DNA from: a marine actinobacterium PHSC20C1
GTDB lineage: Bacteria > Actinomycetota > Actinomycetes > Actinomycetales > Microbacteriaceae
NCBI GenBank assembly: GCA_000153145.1
Contig: CH672415.1
Location: forward strand, 2,351,737 to 2,415,736
Length of the DNA stretch: 64,000 nucleotides
Direction of reading: 5' to 3'
Shown here: positions 1-7,838 of the stretch, one piece after another
How positions within the stretch are numbered: position 1 is the stretch's first letter
Layout of the letters: each line of letters starts with the position of its first letter
Program-made: the position numbers and the translations under genes
Notes under the pieces: generated by a model
Told to the model about the DNA's origin: nothing
The model's input: only the letters and a program-made list of their open reading frames with translations
The model's database searches: none

Positions 1-501
1 GTTACGCTGCTGCTCCCGATCTTGGCCCTCATCCCCCTGCTTGCGGTTCTCGACCGCAGACTCTTTCATCCCGTTCTCAACTTCGGCGCGCGTCGTGTGC
101 TGAAGCAAGAGTTACCTCGGGAGTACTTCCTTCCACCGTTGGCGGTAGGCGGCTACCTCGTCGCGTTTATCGCGCCTCGAGTGATCAACGGAGTTGGCTT
201 CGTTTTTGTCGCATCCTCCTTTCTCAACCTTGCACCGTCGGCATGGCTCCCACTTGCGGCGACCTACGTTCTTGCCGGTGCCATCGGCATCCTGGCGGTG
301 TTTGTCCCTAGTGGACTCGGCGTTCGCGAAGCAGTGATTTTCCTTTTTGCCCTTCAGTACATGACGCCGGCACAGGCCGTAATCCTTGCCCTGCTTGCAC
401 GCCTACTCAGCACAGTTGCCGATGCCTTGGTTGCGCTGTTTTATGGAGTACTGACTCTGTCTTTGCGGCGTCTACCGCCTAAGCTCATTCAGGGTCCTTA
501 A
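1..501 (+). CDS. LPG-synthase/flippase-like membrane protein, C-terminal part
   Basis: The reading frame is open from the first base, so the gene starts upstream of the window. The visible 166 residues are very hydrophobic, with about four membrane segments. They end in the pattern typical of the lysylphosphatidylglycerol-synthase transmembrane family (PF03706, old UPF0104): a VPSGLGVREA motif followed by an Ala-rich helix with a conserved Arg (ALLARLLS). Stand-alone members of this family are integral membrane proteins, often beside glycosyltransferases, where a role in moving lipid-linked sugars is suspected but not established. The next genes encode a GT2 glycosyltransferase and a pyruvyl transferase, which fits a surface-glycan locus. 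Function is inferred from family and context only. Confidence 0.75.
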   Translation, partial: VTLLLPILALIPLLAVLDRRLFHPVLNFGARRVLKQELPREYFLPPLAVGGYLVAFIAPRVINGVGFVFVASSFLNLAPSAWLPLAATYVLAGAIGILAVFVPSGLGVREAVIFLFALQYMTPAQAVILALLARLLSTVADALVALFYGVLTLSLRRLPPKLIQGP

Positions 502-583
502 TGTTCCCCGCCGACTTTGTTCGTTTGCCACCACAATCTAGGGTTCACACTGTGGCCCTTTCGCACTTGGAGCTGATTTTCTC

Positions 584-1561
584 GTGAAAGTTTTCGTTCA
601 AATCCCTTGCTTGAATGAAGAGCTCACCCTGCCACTCGTCCTCGAGTCGATTCCGAGACAGATTCCTGGGGTAGACGAGCTGCACATTTTGGTGATCGAT
701 GACGGCTCAACCGACCGGACTATCGAGGTCGCTGAAGAGCATGGCGTCACTCACTTTGTGCGCCACTCCGGAAACCGGGGCTTGGCCCGCTCGTTCTCCG
801 ATGGCGTCAGTTATGCCCTCGCTCACGGCGCAGACATCGTTGTGAACACGGACGGCGACAACCAGTACCCCCAGGACCGAATTCCAGACCTCATCGCTCC
901 GCTGATGAACGGAACCGCCGACATCGCGATTGGTGACCGCCAGACGGCCACCATCGCCCACTTTTCGCCATTCAAGCGACTCCTTCAGCGTTTCGGTAGT
1001 CGAGTGGTCAATATGGCTGCCGGCACCGACGTACCGGATGCCGCGAGTGGCTTTCGGGCATACTCGCGAGAGTCCCTGCTTCGGCTCAACGTTGTCACCG
1101 AGTTCAGCTACTGCATGGAAACGATCATCCAGGCCGGTCACAAGCGGATGCGTCTTGCGAGTGTCCCGATTGAGACGAACGCGAAGACACGGGAGTCTCG
1201 ACTGTTCTCGTCGATGTGGCAGCACGTGGGTGAGTCCGCGCGTGCGATCATCCGCAGCTATCTCATGTTCCGCCCGCTGGCTTTCTTCCTGCCGCTCGGT
1301 TCGGTGCTCACCGTCGCTTCCCTCGTCCCGTTCGTCCGGTACCTGATCTTGTGGCTGTCTGGCACATCGGGCGACCACATTCAGTCGCTCATCCTTGGTG
1401 CTGCGCTCCTCGTTGGCGGGCTGCTGAGCTTTGCGTTGGGGCTGCTCGCAGACCTGATGCGGATCAATCGCATTCTGCTAGAAGACTCGATGGAGCGAAC
1501 GAAGCGTATTGAATTCGGCCGCGGTTACACCGCCACCAAGCTCAACCGAAAGGTCGGATAG
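584..1561 (+). CDS. GT2-family glycosyltransferase with C-terminal membrane anchor
   Basis: This 325-residue protein has a GT-A fold N-terminus: a nucleotide-sugar binding stretch (VIDDGSTDRT, residues 37-46) and a DGD metal-binding motif at 90-92 (TDGDNQYP). This is the arrangement of dolichol/polyprenyl-phosphate mannose synthases. Two hydrophobic segments near residues 230-260 and 268-292 should anchor it in the membrane, as in DPM1-like and GtrB-like bacterial enzymes. It probably transfers a sugar from a nucleotide donor to polyprenyl phosphate or a growing glycan on the cytoplasmic face. The start is GTG with a GGAG box about 11 nt upstream. Its TAG stop overlaps the GTG of the next gene by one base, so the two are translationally coupled. 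The exact sugar cannot be read from sequence. Confidence 0.85.
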   Translation: MKVFVQIPCLNEELTLPLVLESIPRQIPGVDELHILVIDDGSTDRTIEVAEEHGVTHFVRHSGNRGLARSFSDGVSYALAHGADIVVNTDGDNQYPQDRIPDLIAPLMNGTADIAIGDRQTATIAHFSPFKRLLQRFGSRVVNMAAGTDVPDAASGFRAYSRESLLRLNVVTEFSYCMETIIQAGHKRMRLASVPIETNAKTRESRLFSSMWQHVGESARAIIRSYLMFRPLAFFLPLGSVLTVASLVPFVRYLILWLSGTSGDHIQSLILGAALLVGGLLSFALGLLADLMRINRILLEDSMERTKRIEFGRGYTATKLNRKVG

Positions 1562-2796
1562 TGGTTGCTCCTCACGTCACCATTATTGGATCCGCCTTGG
1601 CCGGCAACAAGGGCGCTTCGGCGATGCTGGAAAGCGCGATCCAGACTTTGACCCCGCGTGTTCCCGGTGTGAGCTTTACCCTGCTGAGCATGTATCCCGA
1701 AGAGGATCGTGCCCAGAACGTGTACGACAATCTCGACATTGTGGCTGCGCAGCCACGTCAACTTGGCGTAACGATTAACTCGCTCGCGCTGCTGTACCGC
1801 GTACTTCCGCCGTTGCGCCCACTCATTCGCAAGAACTCGAAGGCAATCGCGGCACTAGCGAAGTCTCAAGTTCTGCTCGATCAGGGCGGAATTACTTTCA
1901 CCGACGGTCGCGAGAAGTTTCTTCTCTACAACGTGGCATCCATTCTGCCGGCGATGTTCGTGAAGACCCCTGTCTTCAAGTGCGCTCAAGCGATCGGCCC
2001 GTTCAAGAATTCGATTAACCACCGTGCGGCGCGCATCTTTCTGCCCAAAGTGCACACCATTGTGACGCGAGGCGCAAAGACTCATGAGTTCGCTGAGGGG
2101 CTCGGTTTGTCGAACCTCTTCGCCGGTGCGGACTACGCATTCTCGCTGCAGCTAGACGGCACCGAGAGCGCCGCCGTCTCGAAAGAATTCGATATGACAT
2201 TCTTCGATTCCGGCACCGTCGTTGGCGTCTCGCCGAGCGTCGTGCTGCAAAAGAAGGTTGATGCTCGCGATGGTGACTACATCGGGCAGACAGCTGATTT
2301 TATCAAGCACCTCCTGGCCTCGGGTCGCAAAGTGGCGCTCGTGCCCCACAGCGCTCGTGAGCAGTCGACGAAAACACACAACAATGACTTGCCGCTGTGC
2401 CGTGAAATCTTCGATCGCGTAGGGGAAAACGCAAACCTCTTGTTTATCGATAAAGAACTGCCATCTCAGCAGCTTCGGTACATTATTGGCGAGTGCGACC
2501 TCTTCGTCGCGAGCCGCTTTCACGCCATGGTTTCGGCGTTGGCAATGGCGGTACCGACTCTCGTAATTGGCTGGAGCCACAAGTACCAAGAGGTGCTTGA
2601 GATGTTTGGTGCGGAACAGTGGGCAATGCCGCACAGCGAAGCGGAGTTGGGTTCGCTCATCGAGCGGTTCGAACAGCTTGCTGAGTCCCGCACGGAGGTT
2701 GCGGCTTCTTTGCAGCACCACTTGCCTGCGGTCAAAGAACGTTCACTGGCTCAAGCAGATCTCATTGCGGCGATTGTGACCAACCGCTCAGCATAG
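1561..2796 (+). CDS. Polysaccharide pyruvyl transferase family protein
   Basis: The 411 residues match the layout of the polysaccharide pyruvyl transferase family (PF04230): an N-terminal GSALAGNKGASAML segment, a central LLDQGGITFTDG segment, and a C-terminal stretch (DLFVASRFHAMVSALAMAVPTLVIGWSHKY in outline) carrying the family's S/G-R-x-H signature as SRFHAM. Family members add ketal-linked pyruvate to exopolysaccharide or wall-polymer sugars, using phosphoenolpyruvate. Translation starts at a GTG overlapping the stop of the glycosyltransferase, so the pair probably modifies the same polymer. No signal peptide is visible, as expected for a cytoplasmic enzyme. The gene ends 18 nt from the convergent CDF gene. 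Confidence 0.85.
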   Translation: MVAPHVTIIGSALAGNKGASAMLESAIQTLTPRVPGVSFTLLSMYPEEDRAQNVYDNLDIVAAQPRQLGVTINSLALLYRVLPPLRPLIRKNSKAIAALAKSQVLLDQGGITFTDGREKFLLYNVASILPAMFVKTPVFKCAQAIGPFKNSINHRAARIFLPKVHTIVTRGAKTHEFAEGLGLSNLFAGADYAFSLQLDGTESAAVSKEFDMTFFDSGTVVGVSPSVVLQKKVDARDGDYIGQTADFIKHLLASGRKVALVPHSAREQSTKTHNNDLPLCREIFDRVGENANLLFIDKELPSQQLRYIIGECDLFVASRFHAMVSALAMAVPTLVIGWSHKYQEVLEMFGAEQWAMPHSEAELGSLIERFEQLAESRTEVAASLQHHLPAVKERSLAQADLIAAIVTNRSA

Positions 2797-2814
2797 GTCC
2801 TCGATGCCGACCGC

Positions 2815-3729
2815 CTAGTGGTGGTGGACGTGCTCGCTGGTGATGTTGCTTTCCGGTTCGATCTGGAACGTCGAGTGCTCGATGCTTAACTCAAAGTGCT
2901 CAGCAACGCACTGCTGAAGGGCGGGCAACATTTCGGCGGCGTGACCGTCACGGAAGCAAGAGTCGTCAACGATGACGTGCGCCGTGAGCACGGGCAGGTC
3001 AGACGAAATGCGAGTGATGTGCAAATCGTGCACGTCAGTCACATGTTCCATTTCCATGATGTGGGCGCGCACCGATTCTGGGTCGATGCCCTTGGGCGTT
3101 GACTCCAGAAGCACGCCAAGGCTCGCCTTGAGCAGGATGATCGTGCGTGGCACGATCAGCACGGCAATCAGGATGCCGACCACGGCATCCGCTTGATACC
3201 AGCCGAACAGTGCAATCACGATAGCGCTGATGATGACGCCGACGGAACCAAGCGCGTCATTGACGACTTCGAGGAACGCGGCCTTCATGTTGAGGTTGGA
3301 GTTGCGGCCGCCGGTCAGAACAATCATCGCCGCTATGTTGGCGACCAGGCCGATGATGCCGAAAATGAGAAGGCTGCTTGCCTGAATCTCCGGTGGTTCG
3401 AAGAGTCGGCGGACTCCCTCGATTAGCGCGTAAATGCCGACGGCGAAGAGCAGGGTTGACTGAGCCATTGCGCTCAACACTTCGGTACGACGCAAACCCC
3501 ACGAGTGTTTATTGGTGGCTGGGCGCTGCATGAGCCCAGCAGCGAGGAGTGCCATGAGGAGGCCGACCGAGTCGGTGAGCATGTGGGCAGTATCAACGAG
3601 CAGCGCGAGGCTGCCCGTGACGATGGCACCAATTGCTTGAGCCACGACGACACCGACGGTAATGATGAAGGCGACCAGTAACCGGGTTCTGTTGTTATTT
3701 CCCGCTGCGTGGTTGTGCCCGGCGCCCAT
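2815..3729 (-). CDS. Cation diffusion facilitator (Zn/Co efflux type)
   Basis: A 304-residue protein with six predicted membrane helices and a cytoplasmic C-terminal domain, the standard length for CzcD/ZitB-like CDF exporters, which move divalent metal out in exchange for protons. The helix-2 metal motif is clear (DTAHMLTD, with H49 and D53). In the helix-5 site the sequence is EVVNDALGS, with Glu where many Zn-CDFs have His four residues before the Asp; this may be a lineage variant. The N-terminus (GHNHAAG) and C-terminus (EHVHHH) are His-rich, as in metal-handling members. An ATG start preceded by GAGGTGAG supports the chosen beginning. No metal regulator is adjacent. Confidence 0.9.
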   Translation of the reverse strand: MGAGHNHAAGNNNRTRLLVAFIITVGVVVAQAIGAIVTGSLALLVDTAHMLTDSVGLLMALLAAGLMQRPATNKHSWGLRRTEVLSAMAQSTLLFAVGIYALIEGVRRLFEPPEIQASSLLIFGIIGLVANIAAMIVLTGGRNSNLNMKAAFLEVVNDALGSVGVIISAIVIALFGWYQADAVVGILIAVLIVPRTIILLKASLGVLLESTPKGIDPESVRAHIMEMEHVTDVHDLHITRISSDLPVLTAHVIVDDSCFRDGHAAEMLPALQQCVAEHFELSIEHSTFQIEPESNITSEHVHHH

Positions 3730-3894
3730 CAGCTCACCTCAGCGACGTGGAGACTACTTTTGGCTTGGTTAGAGCTGGGCCGACTGAGTTGGCGAGCGTC
3801 TGCCTGGCGCACAGTCATAGTTCGGCTCATGGCCCGATTCTAATTGCCACACTGGCGCATCCCTATCGCGTGATTCGCGAGGACCGCACGTTGC

Positions 3895-4161
3895 CTAGAT
3901 AGTGGGCCGCTGCGCCAGCGAGTTCGAGTGGAACTGCCGCTGGTGGCGAGCCTTCGCTTCGTCAAGTGTCGTGCAGGTGCCAAGCGGGTGTGCGCGGTTG
4001 TCGGTGATGAAGTATTCACCGCTGGAATTTCGCTCGATCATGCCAGCGAATTCACCGGCTGCGTTCCCCACCCAGAGACCCGCCTGAATGCTCGTCCATG
4101 CCACTGTCGGGCGTGCTCTGTCGGCTGGACCTTCAGTCGGCCGGGGCGTGGCAATCGTCAT
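3895..4161 (-). CDS. Small hypothetical protein (88 aa)
   Basis: The 88-residue product has no membrane segment, signal peptide or motif that I recognise. Its composition is ordinary, with a conserved-looking core (WTSIQAGLWVGNAAGEFAG, then GEYFITD) that resembles a small beta-rich domain. The start is well supported: AAGGAGT lies 8 nt before the ATG. It is flanked by the CDF exporter and a PLDc_N membrane protein on the same strand, with gaps of about 160 nt on each side, so it is probably transcribed alone. Similar short proteins of unknown function are common in Microbacteriaceae, but I cannot name a family. Confidence 0.65.
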   Translation of the reverse strand: MTIATPRPTEGPADRARPTVAWTSIQAGLWVGNAAGEFAGMIERNSSGEYFITDNRAHPLGTCTTLDEAKARHQRQFHSNSLAQRPTI

Positions 4162-4319
4162 AGTTTTCTACTCCTTCGAGTTCACACTATTGAGGACCTC
4201 GGACACTGCGGTCGTGCAGCCCGCTGCTGTGCGGTTATCTGCATCTACGATTCAACCCCTCTGTGGACGGTCTGTCGACCCCTCATCCGAGCATTTTCGA
4301 TGTTTGTTACATTCGGCGC

Positions 4320-4619
4320 TCAGGTGCGCGCTGATCGCACCTCTTCGCCTGCCTCCTCGCGCGCTTTCCTGCGGCCGATCGCAAACCACGCGATGGCACC
4401 GAGGCCGGGAGCGAGAACGGTGATGGCAACCCAGACGGCAAGTTCTGTGCCTGTCAATAGGTGCCGGTGGCGGGAGATCGAGACGATCCCGGTAATGACA
4501 AGGATGAGTGCGGCAACGTTGATCAGGAGCGCCAGCGCGAAGAAAGATGAAAAGAGGATGTCGAACCACGCCGGCATAAACGGATTCACCGCGTCAGCGG
4601 TCACTGCAAAAATGCTCAT
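4320..4619 (-). CDS. PLDc_N-domain small membrane protein
   Basis: A 99-residue protein with two hydrophobic helices (about residues 18-46 and 60-84) and a charged C-terminal tail. The second helix has the PLDc_N pattern (PF13396): W-x-x-I-x-x-x-x-P-x-x-G-A-I-A-W-F-x-I-G-R-R. This module is found at the N-terminus of cardiolipin synthases and as stand-alone two-helix proteins in actinobacteria, where its role is unknown. There is no HKD catalytic domain here, so it is not itself a phospholipase. It precedes a divergent threonine-aldolase gene. Confidence 0.75.
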   Translation of the reverse strand: MSIFAVTADAVNPFMPAWFDILFSSFFALALLINVAALILVITGIVSISRHRHLLTGTELAVWVAITVLAPGLGAIAWFAIGRRKAREEAGEEVRSART

Positions 4620-4906
4620 GTTTCGAGGGTAGCCGGTGCTGACGGCGCAACATAGCTCTCACAGGGGGTCGCCGCGTTGCGTTTCGCGCAAAAAAGCTGC
4701 GCTGGTTGGCAGGCGCGAGCGCGCGGCTTTCCCGCACCGCCGCCGCAAGTTATCATCGGAGTAAGTGGCTCGGAGCAGTGCTGATCGTTGCCGAACACTC
4801 GACGATTGCGCTTTCTGCGGTGGCGAGATCGTCAGCAGTACTAGGTGGCTCAAGGCCCTACGGTGCAACGATTGGCATCACGTACTCTTCGCTACAGAAA
4901 GCTGCC

Positions 4907-5956
4907 ATGACCTCGACCGATTCCCTCCTGCGTGGCTACTTGAGTGACAACGCTGCAGGCGCTTCGCCTCAGATTCTGGATGCTGTTGTCGCGGCATCCG
5001 CTGGCCCGGCGGCTCCGTACGGAAATGATCCGATCACTGCCCGGATGCGCGCAAAGATGGCGGAAGTGTTCGAGTGCGAGCTCGATGTTTTTGCGGTCGG
5101 CACGGGATCGGCGGCAAACGGCATCGGCCTTGCGGCGCTCACGCGACCGTGGGGCAGCATCCTTGCTCACGCTGACAGCCACATTCAGAACGATGAAGCC
5201 GGTGCCCCCGAGTTCTTCACAGACGGCTCAAAGATTGTGTTGCTCGGCGGCGAGCACTCCAAAATTGATCCCGAAGAGTTGCGTGCGGCAGTGCTGGTTG
5301 GTCGCGGCGATGTGCATAGCGTTCAGGCGTCCGTGCTCAGCATCACGCAGGTCACGGAGACCGGCAGTGTGTACACAATCGACGAATTGCGCGAACTGAC
5401 AACGATCGCGCGTGACGCTGGACTGCGCATCCACATGGATGGCGCTCGTTTCACGAATGCTTTGGTCACGCTCGATGTGAGCCCAGCAGAAATGACGTGG
5501 AAGCTCGGCGTCGACATGCTCTCGTTCGGCGCCACCAAAAATGGTGCTCTCACGGCGGACGCCATTGTCTGCTTCGACCCGAGCCTTGCGACTGAGCTGT
5601 CGTTTCGTCACAAGCGCGGTGGGCAGCTGACCTCCAAGATGCGGTTCCAAGCCGCTCAGATCGATGCCTACCTCACCAACGATTTGTGGCTCGACAATGC
5701 GCGCCAAGCCAACGCGATGGCCGCTCGACTGCGAACGGGAATCGAGGATGTCGCGGGCGTGACGGTCACGAGTGAACCGGGCAGCAACATCCTGTTCGCT
5801 ATTTTCTCTGACGAACTCACTGATGCACTCCACGATCGCGGCTTTGGTTTTTACGCCAATCGTTGGGAGCCAGGGGTCGTGCGCATCGTGGTGTCGTTCG
5901 CGCACCAGGCTGCTGACATTGACGCCTTCGTGGCTGCCATTCGCGAACTCGCCTAG
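4907..5956 (+). CDS. Threonine aldolase / beta-eliminating lyase family PLP enzyme
   Basis: From the ATG at 4907 the protein is 349 residues, the usual size for low-specificity L-threonine aldolase, which cleaves threonine to glycine and acetaldehyde. The frame is open 201 nt further upstream, but that stretch does not look like protein and the family begins near SDNAAGASPQ. The PLP features are in order: YGNDPITARMRAKMAE near the N-terminus, a glycine/alanine-rich cofactor site (GTGSAANGIGLAAL), the IHMDGAR Asp that contacts the pyridine nitrogen, and SFGATKNG with the Schiff-base lysine. The C-terminus ends in a typical FAHQAADIDAFVAAI helix. It is probably cytosolic and monocistronic. Aldolase is more likely than tryptophanase-type activity, but substrate is not proven. 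Confidence 0.85.
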   Translation: MTSTDSLLRGYLSDNAAGASPQILDAVVAASAGPAAPYGNDPITARMRAKMAEVFECELDVFAVGTGSAANGIGLAALTRPWGSILAHADSHIQNDEAGAPEFFTDGSKIVLLGGEHSKIDPEELRAAVLVGRGDVHSVQASVLSITQVTETGSVYTIDELRELTTIARDAGLRIHMDGARFTNALVTLDVSPAEMTWKLGVDMLSFGATKNGALTADAIVCFDPSLATELSFRHKRGGQLTSKMRFQAAQIDAYLTNDLWLDNARQANAMAARLRTGIEDVAGVTVTSEPGSNILFAIFSDELTDALHDRGFGFYANRWEPGVVRIVVSFAHQAADIDAFVAAIRELA

Positions 5957-6019
5957 GCTGCCTGCGCACCGTGCGATGCGCGGATGGTGCGCTGGCGGTC
6001 ACAGGAGTAGCGTCGAGTT

Positions 6020-6709
6020 ATGACTGCTCCTACAACCACGAGCGCTGCGACGGTTGATTCCGTTCTGGCCGAGTTGGCTGCGCTCGAGGACCCGCAGGTC
6101 CGTGCCGTTAACGAGCGCCACGGTGACGATCACGGGGTGAACCTCAGCAAGTTGCGGGCGGTCGCGAAACGACTAAAGACGCAGCATCCGCTCGCCGTCG
6201 AATTGTGGGCAACCGACGAGACCCCAGCGCAACTTGTCGCGCTGCTGATTTGTCGTCCTAAAGAGTTCACCCGCGACGAGTTGGATGCCATGGTGCGCCA
6301 AGCACGAGCGTCAAAGGTTCGCGACTGGTTGATCAACTATGTTGTGAAGAAGAGCTCCCACTTCGAGGAGTTGCGCGTGGCGTGGTCGGCCGATGCAGAC
6401 GCTGGCGTCAGGAGTGCCGGTTGGGCATTGACCGCCGAGCGGGTGAAGAAGAACGCTGACGGTCTCGATTTGCCGGGCTTGCTCGATGTTGTCGAAGCAG
6501 GCATGAAGGACGCCCCAGACCGGCTGCAATGGGAGATGAACAACACCCTTGCGTTTATCGGAATTGAGCACGCTGAATTTCGCGCGCGTGCGTTGGAGAT
6601 CGGCGAACGGCTCGAAGTTCTGAAGGACTATCCGACGCCGCCCGGCTGCACTTCGCCGTATGCGCCGCTGTGGATTGCGGAGATGGTTCGCCGCCAAGAA
6701 GCACGGTAG
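6020..6709 (+). CDS. DNA alkylation repair protein (AlkD-like HEAT repeat)
   Basis: The 229-residue product is all-helical, with HEAT-like repeats and the family motif order of DNA alkylation repair enzymes (PF08713): LRAVAKRLKTQHPLAVELW near residue 43, then RDWLINYVVKKSSHF, then a WALTAERVKK segment. AlkD-type proteins excise bulky cationic alkylated bases without flipping them. Some stand-alone members lack glycosylase residues and are of unknown function, and I cannot verify the catalytic Asp/Trp set by eye. The ATG lies exactly 6 nt after a TAGCGT box, so the mRNA may be leaderless. The stop codon is part of a similar box for the next gene. Confidence 0.8.
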   Translation: MTAPTTTSAATVDSVLAELAALEDPQVRAVNERHGDDHGVNLSKLRAVAKRLKTQHPLAVELWATDETPAQLVALLICRPKEFTRDELDAMVRQARASKVRDWLINYVVKKSSHFEELRVAWSADADAGVRSAGWALTAERVKKNADGLDLPGLLDVVEAGMKDAPDRLQWEMNNTLAFIGIEHAEFRARALEIGERLEVLKDYPTPPGCTSPYAPLWIAEMVRRQEAR

Positions 6710-6718
6710 CGTCGAAGT

Positions 6719-7195
6719 ATGGTCGAGTCGACGAGCACGAGAATCAGCACGGACACACGTGGCCAGGCCGCGCTCACGGCGGGCATGCCATCCGAAGTGG
6801 AAGCTACGTTCAACGACTGGGATGAGCCGATGCGCGGTGAGCTGTTGCTGCTCCGCGACCTTATTCTCGCCACTGCAGCGGAAACGGATGGCGTTGGAGC
6901 GATCACCGAGACTCTGAAGTGGGGCGAACCCGCCTATTTGACCAGTGAGACTCGCAGCGGCAGTACGATTCGGCTCGCGCCGACCAACGCGAAATCAACA
7001 CACGACTACGCGATGTTCTTCATCTGCAGCACTAACTTGGTTAGCGACTTTCGAGCCCAGTTTGGCGACACCTTTACGTATGAGGGGGATCGCGCGGTGT
7101 TGTTCACCGTCGGAGACACTCTCCCCATCAATGAGTTGCGAGAGTGCGTGCGAATGGCGCTGACCTACCACCAGCGCTCGGCAGGCGGGCGATGA
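6719..7195 (+). CDS. DUF1801 domain protein
   Basis: A 158-residue protein with the YdhG/DUF1801 pattern: LRDLILATAAE, then a W-G-E-P-A-Y motif (LKWGEPAYL, residues ~67-75), then a beta strand run ending in LTYHQRS. The DUF1801 fold is related to frataxin-like and iron-chaperone proteins, but no enzymatic activity is established. It begins 9 nt after the AlkD-like gene, and the TAG stop of that gene forms the first half of a TAGCGT box placed 6 nt before this ATG, so it may have its own leaderless promoter inside the upstream gene end. Confidence 0.75.
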   Translation: MVESTSTRISTDTRGQAALTAGMPSEVEATFNDWDEPMRGELLLLRDLILATAAETDGVGAITETLKWGEPAYLTSETRSGSTIRLAPTNAKSTHDYAMFFICSTNLVSDFRAQFGDTFTYEGDRAVLFTVGDTLPINELRECVRMALTYHQRSAGGR

Positions 7196-7285
7196 GCGAG
7201 TCGGAGCTACCGCGTTAGCGGCAACTGCTCAGCACCGAGTGCGTGTCGTCGATTACGATCGATGTGATTGCAATGTGCGGGGGTG

Positions 7286-7753
7286 ATGGGCGTGACTGAG
7301 CAGGCGGTGAACGTCGTTCGAACGGTCCGTGCTGCCCTCGTTCTGATCGCTGCGCTGCTCGCCGTCATGGCGCTAGTGATGATGCACGCGGCGGTTGTCG
7401 ACGCCAGCGCAACTCCTGGGGCACTCACTCCATCAAGTGCGGTGCATGTCGGCGGCATCGCCGATGCACAGCCTTCAGGTATCGAGCATGCGGCGGTTCA
7501 CTCTGACGTCATCCCGCACGGCTCCGACTTCCCCAACGTCGAGTTGTGTCCTTGCCCCGGCGATTCCGGTTCGTCGATGACGACGGCCGAGTGCACCCCG
7601 GTCGCCGCACTTACCGGTCTGGTGGTGATTGCATCGCTCCGCGCGGAGTGTGTCGGTTTCGAGCCGACCGAGCCGGTCGCGTTACCGCACGCTGGCACTC
7701 TCGTTCATGCACAGACGCCGTCTCTTCACGTTCTTTCGATAAGTCGCACCTGA
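7286..7753 (+). CDS. Small membrane-anchored protein resembling DUF6153
   Basis: A protein of about 155 residues with one N-terminal membrane segment (ALVLIAALLAVMALVMMHAAVV), then a low-complexity His/Ser/Ala-rich extracytoplasmic part with a PCPGDSGSS segment, and a second weak hydrophobic stretch (ALTGLVVIASL). This arrangement resembles the actinobacterial DUF6153 family as I remember it, which often lies next to BNR-type lipoproteins and copper-linked genes. The start is uncertain: TTG 7268, ATG 7286 and GTG 7292 are all in frame. The GGGGG at 7278-7282 is spaced best for GTG 7292; ATG 7286 is listed as a compromise. Function is unknown. Confidence 0.5.
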   Translation: MGVTEQAVNVVRTVRAALVLIAALLAVMALVMMHAAVVDASATPGALTPSSAVHVGGIADAQPSGIEHAAVHSDVIPHGSDFPNVELCPCPGDSGSSMTTAECTPVAALTGLVVIASLRAECVGFEPTEPVALPHAGTLVHAQTPSLHVLSISRT

Positions 7754-7838
7754 TCGGGTTGATGTCGGCTCCGCCGAGATCTTTTGGGCATCCGTTGTGA
7801 TGCTGCCGATATGTGTACGAAAAATGTGAAGGAACCTA

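Noticed and set aside
4706..4906. In-frame N-terminal extension of 67 codons before the threonine-aldolase ATG
   Set aside because: The extension is unlike any PLP-enzyme N-terminus, has no ribosome-binding site, and the family begins near the ATG at 4907.
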